Below, in pieces: positions 52,552 through 60,306 of a stretch of 64,000 nucleotides of DNA (the stretch's first letter is position 1; each line of letters opens with the position of its first letter). Made by a program: the position numbers and the translations under genes. Origin of the DNA: Allobogoriella alba (lineage in GTDB: Bacteria; Actinomycetota; Actinomycetes; Actinomycetales; Actinomycetaceae); assembly GCF_042665525.1 (NCBI RefSeq), contig NZ_JBHTCQ010000001.1, positions 1,054,001 to 1,118,000 on the forward strand, given 5' to 3'. Below the pieces are notes generated by a model. It was not told the DNA's origin and made no database searches. It was given only the letters and a program-made list of their open reading frames with translations.

Positions 52552-53736
52552 GTGCCCACCGGACGGCAGCCCACCGCGCATCGCGACGACGTCGACCCAC
52601 GCCTGGTCGACGGCGTGCTCGCGCTCGCGATGGCCGTTGCCGTCGCGGTGCTCGTCGCGGCCGACTTCGAGAGCTCGGGCCGGTCGGGACCGCTCGCGTA
52701 CGCCTTCGCCGCCGGCTTCGGTGCACTCGTGCTGCTGCGGCGGGTCGCCCCGCGCACGATGCTGGTGCTCACCGTGCTCGGTGTCTTCGCGCACTACGCG
52801 CTCGGTCTCCCGGTGATCGGGATCGCGCTGCCCGCGGTCGCGGCCCTGTACTCGGCCGCCGAGCTGGGCAGGACCCGTTGGGCCGCCGGGGCCGGCGTCG
52901 TGCTGATCGGGGTCTCCGCGTACTTCCGGGTGGTCGAGGGCCAGCCCACCTCCTACCTGTACGGCTACGAGCTGCTGACCAACGTGGCGCTCGTGGCCGC
53001 GGCGGTGGCGCTCGGCGTCGCGGTGCGGCTCACGCGTGAGGCCCGCGAGCACGCCGAGCGCATCGCGGCGTTGACCGCGGCCGAGCAGGAGCGCGCGGCC
53101 GACCAGCGGCTCCAGGCCGAGCGTGTGCGGATCGCGCGGGACCTGCACGACGTCGTCGGGCACACCATGTCCGTGATCGCGGTCCACTCCGGCGTGGCGT
53201 CCGAGGCGGTCGGCCGGGACGACGACGCCGCCCGGGAGGCGCTGGACCGCGTCCGCGAGGCGACGTCGGCGACGATGCGTGACCTGCGGGCGACCGTGAA
53301 GGTGCTGCGCACGCCCGGCACCGAGGACGCGCCGCGCGGCACCTTGGGACTTCGGGACCTCGAGCCGCTGCTGTACCCGGCCGAGGCGGCCGGCCTGGAG
53401 GTCGACGTCGAGATCGACGTCCCGGACGGGAGCATCGACGCGGCCGTCGACGCGGCGGCGTACCGGATCGTGCAGGAGTCGCTGACCAACGTGCTCCGGC
53501 ATGCCGGCGCCGGCCGTGCGTCGGTCCGGGCGGTGCTCGAGGGCGAGACGGTGCATCTGCGGGTCGAGGACGACGGCACCGGCTCGCGCGGTCAGGACCT
53601 CGGCGCCGCCGACGGACAGGGCATCGCCGGCATGCGGGAACGGGCCGCTCTGCTCGGCGGACGGCTCGAGGCGGGCGACCGGCCGGGCGGTGGCTTCGTG
53701 GTCACCGCCGCGCTACCCGCGAGACTGCTCCCATGA
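52552..53736 (+). CDS. HisKA_3-type sensor histidine kinase (LiaS/DesK class)
   Basis: A 394-aa kinase. The N-terminal ~160 residues hold about five hydrophobic helices with almost no outside loops, the intramembrane-sensing design. A cytoplasmic coiled coil (HAERIAALTAAEQERAADQR) leads to the HisKA_3 phosphoacceptor H199 in ARDLHDVVGHTMSVI. The ATPase domain has an N-box ESLTNVLRHA and G-boxes VEDDGTG and GQGIAGMRERA. It shares ATGA with its response regulator. Control of the adjacent oxidase unit is possible but not shown. Confidence 0.9.
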   Translation: MPTGRQPTAHRDDVDPRLVDGVLALAMAVAVAVLVAADFESSGRSGPLAYAFAAGFGALVLLRRVAPRTMLVLTVLGVFAHYALGLPVIGIALPAVAALYSAAELGRTRWAAGAGVVLIGVSAYFRVVEGQPTSYLYGYELLTNVALVAAAVALGVAVRLTREAREHAERIAALTAAEQERAADQRLQAERVRIARDLHDVVGHTMSVIAVHSGVASEAVGRDDDAAREALDRVREATSATMRDLRATVKVLRTPGTEDAPRGTLGLRDLEPLLYPAEAAGLEVDVEIDVPDGSIDAAVDAAAYRIVQESLTNVLRHAGAGRASVRAVLEGETVHLRVEDDGTGSRGQDLGAADGQGIAGMRERAALLGGRLEAGDRPGGGFVVTAALPARLLP

Positions 53737-54389
53737 TCCGCATCGTGCTCGTCGACGACCAGGAGCTGGTCCGCACCGGCCTGCGCACCCTGGCGGAGCG
53801 CGACGGCGACATCTCCGTGGTGGCGGAGGCTGGGACCGGGCGCTCGGGCTTGTCCCGGGTCCGCGAGCTTCGCCCGGACGTGGTGCTCATGGACATCCGG
53901 ATGCCGGAGATGGACGGCCTGGAGGCGACGCGCGCGATCGTCGCCGATCCGGCGCTCACGGGCGTGCGGGTTCTCGTACTGACCACGTTCGACGAGGACG
54001 AGCACGTCTTCGAGGCGATCAGGTCAGGCGCTGCCGGCTATCTGCTCAAGGACATCTCCCCGGACGAGCTGCGCCACGCCATCCGTGTGGTGGCCGCCGG
54101 GGAGTCGCTGCTGAGCCCGCAGGTCACCGCACGGGTCATGCGGGCACTGGTCGCCGGGCCGCCGCGGCAGGATGCGCGCCGGCTCGAGGGCCTGACGGAC
54201 CGCGAACGGGAGGTCCTCGAGCAGGTCGGCAGAGGGCTGACGAACGACGAGATCGCCCGCGAGCTCTATCTCAGCCCGGCGACGGCCCGCACGTACGTCT
54301 CCCGCCTGCTCGCCAAGCTCGACGCCCGGGACCGGGCGGCGTTGATCGTGCTGGCCTACGAGACCGGCCTGGTCCGGCCGGGAGCCTGA
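53733..54389 (+). CDS. NarL/LuxR-family response regulator
   Basis: A 218-aa regulator paired with the upstream kinase (4-bp overlap). The receiver has IVLVDDQELVR, the phosphoacceptor D54 in VLMDIRMPEMDG, and the lysine in GYLLKDISPD. The C-terminal LuxR-type helix-turn-helix is complete: LTDREREVLEQVGRGLTNDE and LSPATARTYVSRLLAKL. It should dimerise on inverted repeats such as the one at 52477-52494. Confidence 0.93.
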   Translation: MIRIVLVDDQELVRTGLRTLAERDGDISVVAEAGTGRSGLSRVRELRPDVVLMDIRMPEMDGLEATRAIVADPALTGVRVLVLTTFDEDEHVFEAIRSGAAGYLLKDISPDELRHAIRVVAAGESLLSPQVTARVMRALVAGPPRQDARRLEGLTDREREVLEQVGRGLTNDEIARELYLSPATARTYVSRLLAKLDARDRAALIVLAYETGLVRPGA

Positions 54390-54422
54390 ACGACCTGGCA
54401 GTCGGGAATGTCCCGCGCACTC

Positions 54423-54451
54423 TTGTCATATACCCCTTGGGGGTATTCAAT
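54423..54451 (+). promoter_or_regulatory. Putative promoter overlapped by the paired operator
   Basis: TTGTCA (54423-54428) and TTCAAT (54446-54451) are 17 nt apart. Operator 1 fills the spacer and operator 2 covers the start point, a layout expected for direct repression. Confidence 0.4.
54430..54446. promoter_or_regulatory. CsoR/CstR-like operator 1
   Basis: ATACCCCTTGGGGGTAT: a perfect 7-3-7 palindrome matching the ATACCCC-N3-GGGGTAT sites known for CsoR/CstR/RcnR-family repressors that sense Cu(I), persulfide or other metals. Confidence 0.75.
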
Positions 54452-54466
54452 ACCCCCAAGGGGTAT
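54450..54466. promoter_or_regulatory. CsoR/CstR-like operator 2
   Basis: ATACCCCCAAGGGGTAT: a second perfect 7-3-7 palindrome, 20 bp from the first centre to centre. The two together form a 43-bp palindrome, 54427-54469, with 21-bp perfect arms and a one-base centre. Confidence 0.75.
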
Positions 54467-54481
54467 ATGAGGGAGGGTGGC

Positions 54482-55057
54482 ATGGACGACCGGACGGCGG
54501 TGCGGACGGACGCACGGGCGGACCTTCCCGCCCCGTGGCCAGGACGCAGGTTCGTGGTGCCGATCGGCATCGGGGTCGTGAGCGGTGGGGTGCTGATGCT
54601 CGGGGGCGTCTCGGCCGACTCGCCCGCGGTGCCGGTCGGTGTCGCGGTGCTCGCCTACCTAGCCGCGGGCGCCACGGGGATGCGGTGGATGGCGTGGGCC
54701 TGGGTGGTCATCGCCTCGCTGATCATGACCGTCACCACGGTGCTCGACGTCAGCTGGTGGCCGTGGTTCGCCGTCGCCGGTGCGCTGATCGCCCTGGTGG
54801 GCCTCCTGCGACGACCGCGCGCGACTGCTGCCCAGGTCGCTGCGATGCTGGGGTACTTCGGCGTCGCGGTCCTCGCGCTGTACCTGGAGCCCAGGATCGG
54901 TCTTGCGCTCGCAGGCCTGGCGCTGGCGGCCCACGCCGGGTGGGACTACGTCCACTACCGCAAGGACGTCGTGGTCCACCGCGTGCTCGCGGTGTGGTGC
55001 ATGGGGCTCGACCTCACCGCCGGCCTCGCCTCGCTGGTGATCGCGGCCCTCGGCTGA
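54482..55057 (+). CDS. Polytopic membrane protein under a CsoR/CstR-like operator
   Basis: A 191-aa protein with six to seven hydrophobic helices (for example VVPIGIGVVSGGVLMLGG and YFGVAVLALYLEPRIGLALA) and a His-rich loop HAGWDYVHYRKDVVVHR between the last helices. I do not recognise the family. The ATG at 54482 has GGGAGGG just upstream; an ATG at 54467 directly abuts the operator and is less likely. The paired operator implies induction by copper or by sulfane sulfur. Cys residues are scarce (one, in VWCMGLDL), so a redox role is not obvious; transport or membrane protection is possible. Confidence 0.7.
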   Translation: MDDRTAVRTDARADLPAPWPGRRFVVPIGIGVVSGGVLMLGGVSADSPAVPVGVAVLAYLAAGATGMRWMAWAWVVIASLIMTVTTVLDVSWWPWFAVAGALIALVGLLRRPRATAAQVAAMLGYFGVAVLALYLEPRIGLALAGLALAAHAGWDYVHYRKDVVVHRVLAVWCMGLDLTAGLASLVIAALG

Positions 55058-55072
55058 CGGTCGGCCGTCAGG

Positions 55073-56014
55073 TCAGCTTCCTCGCGGCGTCGTCCCCGCC
55101 TCGAGGTCGGCCAGCTCCGCCGCCATGTTGGCCCGGGCGGGGGCTTCCCACCGGGACCTGCCGGACGCCGTGCGGAACAGCTCCGTGTGCCCGAGCAGGC
55201 CCCGGAGCACCGTGGCGCGCCCGCTGCGGAAGTCGGCCTCGGGAACATGGCCGTACTCGGCGCGCACCGCTCGCGCGTACCTGCCGTAGCGGTGCGGGGA
55301 GGCGCCGAGGATGCCGAGGTCCGCATCGCACAGCACGGCTCCGGCGACGTCGTCCCGCTGCGGGTCGTGCCCGGCGGTGAGCCGGACCAGACGGGACACC
55401 TCGGCGGCGGTGCGTTCCTCGACGCCGACGGATGCCAACCGCTTCGCCGCCAGGTCCGCCGACCGGTCCTCGTCGTCCGGCCCGCCGTCGTACACGGCGT
55501 CGTGGAACCACGCCGCAAGACGCACCGACGGGGTGACCGGCTCGCCGTCGTCGCCGAGGTCGTCCAGCCGGGTGAGGACCTCCTCGAGATGGATGAGGTC
55601 GTGGTACCGGCGGTGGGGCTCGCTCCACCGGTCGAGGAGCTCCCCGCCCAGGTCGCGCCACGGGGCCTCGAGACCGTCGTCGACCACGACCCGCCCGAGA
55701 TCCGCCCAGCGCCCGGCGAGGCGGCGGCGCAGCCGGCGGCCCCGCTCCCGACGGCGGTCGGCGCCCCGCACCCGCAGTCCGGACCGGCGCAGGCGGACCA
55801 GCAGCTCCTTCCCGCTCACCGGCGTGGCGCCTGCGGCCAGCAGCGCCTCGACGCGCTCGGCCGGCACGTCGTAGTGGTCGAGGTCGAAGGACCGGTCCGG
55901 CACCCCGTTCGTACGGGCGAAGTCGTGCAGCTCCTCCAGCGACACGTCCGAGACCAGGTGGGCCCAGACCGTCCCGTGGGCCTCCCACCGCGGTGGGTCG
56001 AGCAGGATGGCCAT
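55073..56014 (-). CDS. DUF4031-HD domain fusion protein
   Basis: A 313-aa protein. Residues 1-85 are DUF4031, recognised by MAILLDPPRWEAHGTVWAHL and the ELHDFARTNGVP segment. Residues ~95-313 are an HD-superfamily metal-dependent phosphohydrolase-like domain with YHDLIHLEEVL (H138, H142), AAWFHDAVYDGG with the defining H171-D172, and LCDADLGIL (D230, D232). It therefore retains the metal ligands. The HD half is a paralogue of the gene at 56502. TAGCAT (minus strand, 56021-56026) lies 6 nt upstream of the ATG. The substrate is unknown; a nucleotide is plausible for an HD domain. Confidence 0.87.
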   Translation of the reverse strand: MAILLDPPRWEAHGTVWAHLVSDVSLEELHDFARTNGVPDRSFDLDHYDVPAERVEALLAAGATPVSGKELLVRLRRSGLRVRGADRRRERGRRLRRRLAGRWADLGRVVVDDGLEAPWRDLGGELLDRWSEPHRRYHDLIHLEEVLTRLDDLGDDGEPVTPSVRLAAWFHDAVYDGGPDDEDRSADLAAKRLASVGVEERTAAEVSRLVRLTAGHDPQRDDVAGAVLCDADLGILGASPHRYGRYARAVRAEYGHVPEADFRSGRATVLRGLLGHTELFRTASGRSRWEAPARANMAAELADLEAGTTPRGS

Positions 56015-56055
56015 CCCGTGATGCTACGGCGGCGGGGCGCCCGACGGGCCGCGAC

Positions 56056-56346
56056 TCAGACCGCGAACAGGCTCTGGGCGTTGGACTCGGCGTCCTCATA
56101 GGTCCGTGCCGCGGTGTCCAGGGCCAGGGTGATCTGCTCCAGCGCGGCCTCGACCGTGGTCTGCGTGGCGCGCCACTGGTCCGCGCAGGCGCCGAAGGCC
56201 TGGGACGCGGTCCCCGTCCACGACTGCTGCAGGGTGACCAGGTGCGCCATCATGTTGCTCACCTCGGTGCGGACGTTGGCCGTGGTCGCGCGGGTCTGCT
56301 GCGCGGCGATGACGATGTCGCCGCTGTCGACCGTGAACTGTGCCAT
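56056..56346 (-). CDS. WXG100-family protein
   Basis: A 96-aa helical-hairpin protein, the right size for an ESAT-6-like ESX substrate. The turn motif is WTG in LQQSWTGTASQAF, flanked by two long amphipathic helices. The C-terminus YEDAESNAQSLFAV contains a Y-x3-E pattern (YEDAE), the ESX/type VII export signal. No EccC, EccD or partner gene is visible here, so it depends on a secretion system elsewhere or acts alone. GGGAGGAG precedes the ATG. It sits between two related HD-fold genes, all on the minus strand. Confidence 0.87.
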   Translation of the reverse strand: MAQFTVDSGDIVIAAQQTRATTANVRTEVSNMMAHLVTLQQSWTGTASQAFGACADQWRATQTTVEAALEQITLALDTAARTYEDAESNAQSLFAV

Positions 56347-56501
56347 CGTGAGCTCCTCCCATCCGCACCCCGGTGGTGCGGTCGGAGTCACGCTAGGAAG
56401 GGCGCCAGGCCCAGCGCTCCGGCCGCTCGCCGCCCTGTGGAGGAGGCGTCAGAAGAGTGCCCGTTGTGGACAGGCCCAGGGCCTAGAGGCCTGGCGCCGG
56501 A

Positions 56502-57878
56502 CTAACGGTCGCGGCGGCCGTCCTTCCGCTTCTTCTTGCGCGGACGGTCCAGCAGGTCCGGCTCTCGCTCGATCCCGTGCTGCGGGGCGGCGGGCTGCTC
56601 ACCCGTCGGGGGCTCGTCGAGGTCCGAGCGCTCCGGCCCGCGTGGTCCGTCCGGCCGGGTGACGGAGTCCGGGGTCGGCGCGCTCGCCGGGCTCGGCGGG
56701 GTCAGGGTGGACGCGCGGCTGACCGCGCGGGGCTCGTGCTCGTGCAGGGCCCGAGTGACGTCACGCCGCCGCGGGCGCTCCGCGCGGTCGCGGCCGGCGC
56801 GGCGGACGGCCTGCTCGACGAGGTCGCGAGAGGTCCGCGCCACGGCGGCCCGATCCTCCTCGTGCGACTCACCCCGTCCACGGGGGCTCAGGTCGGCGGG
56901 CAGGGACTCGAGCGAGGACTGCAGGACGCGGTCCTCGTCAGCCGGCGGGCCGGCGAAGGCGGTGCCGTCCGCTTCGGCGTCGGTGCCGGCGCCGGTCGGC
57001 CGCGGCTCTGCCGGTGCGGTTCGCGTCCGGGGGTCCTCCGGCCCAGGCCACGGCGCCCCGGCGGGAACCGCCGGACGGCCGACGGCCGCCTCGAAGACGT
57101 GCGGGCTCGGGTCATCCGGCGCCGGCGCGTCTGCGACCACGTCGTGCGCGGCCTCGGCCGCCGCCACGGTGCCCTCGGGCCCGGCCTCGCCGAGGCTCTC
57201 GAGCTCCTTACGGAGCCGGCCGAGCTCCGCGGTGAGGTTCTCTCGCGCGGCGTCCTCCCACTGCTGACCCATCGGCGAGACGAAGATGTTCCGCCGCGCG
57301 AGCAGCTTGGAGACGATGGCGGAGCGCGCCTCGACGTAGTGCCGAAGGGGGATGTGGGTGTACTCGGCCCGCACCGCCTTGCGGTACGCCTGGTACTTCT
57401 GCGGATCGGCGGCCAGGATGCCTAGGTCCGCGTCGGACAGGGCCAGGCAGTCGATGTCCTTGCTCTTGATCTCGTGCCGCTTGAGCCCCAGGATCAGCTC
57501 AGCGATCCGGTCCAGCGCCGGCTCCGGGACGCCGAGCGCCCCGAGCTCCTCGCGGGCCAGCGCCGCGGACGCCACCTCGTCCTCGCCCCCGCTGCGGGCG
57601 TACGTCTTCGTCGCGACGGAGCTGAACACGGCGCCGTGGTACCAGGCCGCCAGTCGCACCATGTCGGGGTTGTGCGTCTCCTCGGCGAGCTCGTCGACGC
57701 GGGCGAGCATGTCGATGAGGTGCTTGCAGTTGTGGAAGTGCCGGTCGGGCTCCTGCCAGCGTTCCAGGAGCCGGTGGCAGGTGCCTTCGATCTCGTCGCG
57801 GCTCGCGGTGGCCCCGACGGCGAGAGCGCTGCGGACGAACGCTGCGGGCAACCATTGGGGTACGTCGGTGACGCCCAT
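56502..57878 (-). CDS. Degenerate HD-domain protein with a long disordered tail
   Basis: A 458-aa protein. Residues 1-230 align by eye with the HD half of the 55073 gene: RHFHNCKHLIDML (H49, H53), LALSDADLGIL (D149, D151), VRAEYTHIPLRHY and a shared C-terminal helix ENLTAELGRL. At the defining position, however, it has AAWYHGAVFS, so H81 is followed by glycine instead of the metal-binding aspartate. It is probably catalytically altered or inactive. Residues ~235-458 are Pro/Ala/Asp/Glu-rich, ending in the basic RPRKKKRKDGRRDR, a possible nucleic-acid-binding or membrane-tethering tail. No clear ribosome site. Confidence 0.8.
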   Translation of the reverse strand: MGVTDVPQWLPAAFVRSALAVGATASRDEIEGTCHRLLERWQEPDRHFHNCKHLIDMLARVDELAEETHNPDMVRLAAWYHGAVFSSVATKTYARSGGEDEVASAALAREELGALGVPEPALDRIAELILGLKRHEIKSKDIDCLALSDADLGILAADPQKYQAYRKAVRAEYTHIPLRHYVEARSAIVSKLLARRNIFVSPMGQQWEDAARENLTAELGRLRKELESLGEAGPEGTVAAAEAAHDVVADAPAPDDPSPHVFEAAVGRPAVPAGAPWPGPEDPRTRTAPAEPRPTGAGTDAEADGTAFAGPPADEDRVLQSSLESLPADLSPRGRGESHEEDRAAVARTSRDLVEQAVRRAGRDRAERPRRRDVTRALHEHEPRAVSRASTLTPPSPASAPTPDSVTRPDGPRGPERSDLDEPPTGEQPAAPQHGIEREPDLLDRPRKKKRKDGRRDR

Positions 57879-57912
57879 GGTGACTCAGATCCTCGGGTGG
57901 GTGCTCTCTCGT

Positions 57913-57924
57913 TCGGTCGACCGA
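57913..57924. promoter_or_regulatory. 12-bp perfect palindrome between divergent genes
   Basis: TCGGTCGACCGA lies midway in the 160-bp region between the degenerate HD gene and the ether-lipid operon. It may be a repressor site; no other copies were sought systematically. Confidence 0.3.
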
Positions 57925-58038
57925 TCGTAGAACAGCCCGCGACCCCCGCGCGCCCCGACGAGCATGAGTCCAGTCACAACCCCCGGCAGGCCCCGCCGAG
58001 GGCGGGAGGTGGCGCCCGAGGCCTGTAGCATGCGCGGG

Positions 58039-60306
58039 ATGTCCACATCCTTGGAGAAGGCGCACGTGCTGCTCACGGGCGCGACCGGCTTCGTGGGCCA
58101 GGCCGTCCTCGAGAGGCTCCTCTCCTCCTATCCCGACACGCGGATCAGCGTGCTCGTGCGCCCGCGCGGCGAGATCGGCGCCGAGCAGCGCGTCGAGAAG
58201 CTCCTGCGCAAGCCGGTCTTCGGGCCCTGGCGGGAGCGGCTCGGCGAAGAGGCCGCCGCGCAGGCCGTCCAGGAGCGCGTGAGCGTCCTGTCCGGCGACC
58301 TGGGCGCGCTCCCGCCGCTGCCGCGGGACGTCGACGTCGTGATCCACTCGGCGTCCACCGTCTCCTTCGACCTGCCGATCGACGAGGCGTTCGCCGCCAA
58401 CGTCGCCGGGCCCGCCTCCCTGTACGAGGCGCTCCTTGCGGCCGGTGCCGACCCCCACGTCGTGCACGTGTCGACCGCGTACGTCGCCGGCCTGCGCAAG
58501 GGGGTGGCCGAGGAGCGTTCGCTGGACCACACCATCGACCGCGACGTCGAGCTCGCGTCCGCGACCGCCGCCCGTCAGGTGGCGGAGAAGGACTCCCGCA
58601 CGACCGAGGTGCTTCAGCCCCTGCTCGCCCGGGCCCGGGCCGAGCACCGGCGCGCCGGGCCGCAGGCCGTCGCGCAGGCCGCGGAGGCGCTGCGCGTCGA
58701 GTGGGTGAAGAACACCCTCGTCGAGCAGGGCCGCACGCGTGCGCTGTCCCTCGGCTGGCCGGACGTCTACACCTTCACCAAGGCGATGGGGGAGCGGGTC
58801 GCCGAGGACCTGTGGGCCGGGAACGGGCACCGGCTCTCGGTCGTGCGCCCGACGATCATCGAGTCGGCGCTGCGCCACCCCTACCCCGGCTGGATCGACG
58901 GCTTCAAGGTCGCCGACCCGCTCATCGCCGCCTATGGCCGCGGCCTCCTGCCCGAGTTCCCCGCCCTGGCCGACACGGTGCTGGACGTGATCCCCGTCGA
59001 CTTCGTCGTCGGCGCCATCCTCGCCGCCGCGGCCGCACCTCCCGAGCCCGGTGGGTCGTCGTACTACCAGGTCAGCTCGGGCATCTCGAACCCGCTGCGG
59101 CTCGGCCCGCTCGTGCAGACCGTCCGCGAGTACTTCTCTGCGAACCCGCTCAAGGACGCCGACGGCTCCCATGTCGCTGTTCCGGCGTGGTCCTTCCCGC
59201 ACCCCGGGGCCGTCGAGCGGGCGCTGCGGCGCCGGGAGATCGCCGTCGAGCTCGCGGACAAGGCGGTGAACCGGCTCCCCGCGAACGACCGCACCCGGGG
59301 CTGGCTCTCCACCCTGTACAAGGCGCGCAGGGACCTGAAGACCCTGCGGAAGTTCACCTCGCTGTACCAGCCGTACACGCAGACCGAGGTGATCTTCGAC
59401 GACGCCCGGACCAGGGCCCTGCACCAGGCGCTCCCCGAGGAGCGGAAGGCGGAGCACGGGTTCGACGTCACGGAGATCGACTGGCGGCACTACCTCCAGT
59501 CGGTCCACATCCCTGGCGTGCCGGGGCTGATGAAGGACCGTTCGTCCACAGGCGAGCCGACCCCGACGTCGCGGTCCGCGCTGCCGCGCCGCGACGACGT
59601 CCTCGCAGTCTTCGACCTCCAGCGCACCGTCGCCGCAGCCACGCTCGTCGAGCAGTACCTGTGGGTCGAGCTGGCCGCCCGCCCGCCGTCGCGGTGGCCC
59701 GTCTCCTTCGCGAACCTCGTGGCCCTGGCGCCGCGCTACCTCCAGGCCGAGCGCCGCGACCGCGCCGACTTCATCCGGACCTTCATGCGGCGCTACGCCG
59801 GCGTCGACGAGGAGGAGCTGCGCGGCGTCATCGCCCGCAAGGTCACCCCGTCGCTGCGGCGCGACCTGCTCACCGAGGCCGTCGAGCAGATCCGCGCGCA
59901 CCGCGAGGCCGGGCACCGCACCGTGCTGGTGACCGGAGAGATCGACGTCTTCGTCGAGCCGCTCGCCCCGATGTTCGACGAGATCGTCGCCGGGAAGATG
60001 GAGACCGACGACGACGGTCGGTGGACCGGGCACCTCGAGACCTCCCCGCTGGTCGGCGAGGCTCGTGCCGCCTGGCTGCGCCGCTACGCGCGGGAGCGCG
60101 GGATGGACCTGTCCGCGTCCTATGCTTACGGCGACAGCTACGCGGACCGGCCGTGGCTGGAGGTCGTCGGACACCCCAACGCCGTCAACCCCGACGCCAG
60201 CCTCTACCGGTACGCCCGAGCGCGGAGGTGGCCCGTCCACACCTGGACCCAGACCGCCGAGGGCCGGCTGAGCCCGGTGCTGCGCAGCATCAGGGGAGCG
60301 ACGTGA
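58039..60306 (+). CDS. Fatty acyl reductase fused to a HAD-type domain
   Basis: A 755-aa two-domain enzyme. Residues 1-~500 are a fatty acyl-CoA reductase of the male-sterility/FAR type: HVLLTGATGFVGQAVLERLL for NADPH, VDVVIHSASTVSFD, and the catalytic Tyr and Lys in Y244-TFTK248. FAR enzymes reduce acyl-CoA to aldehyde or alcohol. Residues ~515-755 resemble a HAD-IB phosphatase, with VFDLQRT (D526 but Q528 in place of the second Asp) and GDSYADRPWLEVVGHP. I chose the ATG at 58039 because TAGCAT (58026-58031) is 7 nt upstream; an ATG three codons earlier has a GAGG. It is the first gene of a coupled four-gene operon. Confidence 0.87.
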   Translation: MSTSLEKAHVLLTGATGFVGQAVLERLLSSYPDTRISVLVRPRGEIGAEQRVEKLLRKPVFGPWRERLGEEAAAQAVQERVSVLSGDLGALPPLPRDVDVVIHSASTVSFDLPIDEAFAANVAGPASLYEALLAAGADPHVVHVSTAYVAGLRKGVAEERSLDHTIDRDVELASATAARQVAEKDSRTTEVLQPLLARARAEHRRAGPQAVAQAAEALRVEWVKNTLVEQGRTRALSLGWPDVYTFTKAMGERVAEDLWAGNGHRLSVVRPTIIESALRHPYPGWIDGFKVADPLIAAYGRGLLPEFPALADTVLDVIPVDFVVGAILAAAAAPPEPGGSSYYQVSSGISNPLRLGPLVQTVREYFSANPLKDADGSHVAVPAWSFPHPGAVERALRRREIAVELADKAVNRLPANDRTRGWLSTLYKARRDLKTLRKFTSLYQPYTQTEVIFDDARTRALHQALPEERKAEHGFDVTEIDWRHYLQSVHIPGVPGLMKDRSSTGEPTPTSRSALPRRDDVLAVFDLQRTVAAATLVEQYLWVELAARPPSRWPVSFANLVALAPRYLQAERRDRADFIRTFMRRYAGVDEEELRGVIARKVTPSLRRDLLTEAVEQIRAHREAGHRTVLVTGEIDVFVEPLAPMFDEIVAGKMETDDDGRWTGHLETSPLVGEARAAWLRRYARERGMDLSASYAYGDSYADRPWLEVVGHPNAVNPDASLYRYARARRWPVHTWTQTAEGRLSPVLRSIRGAT

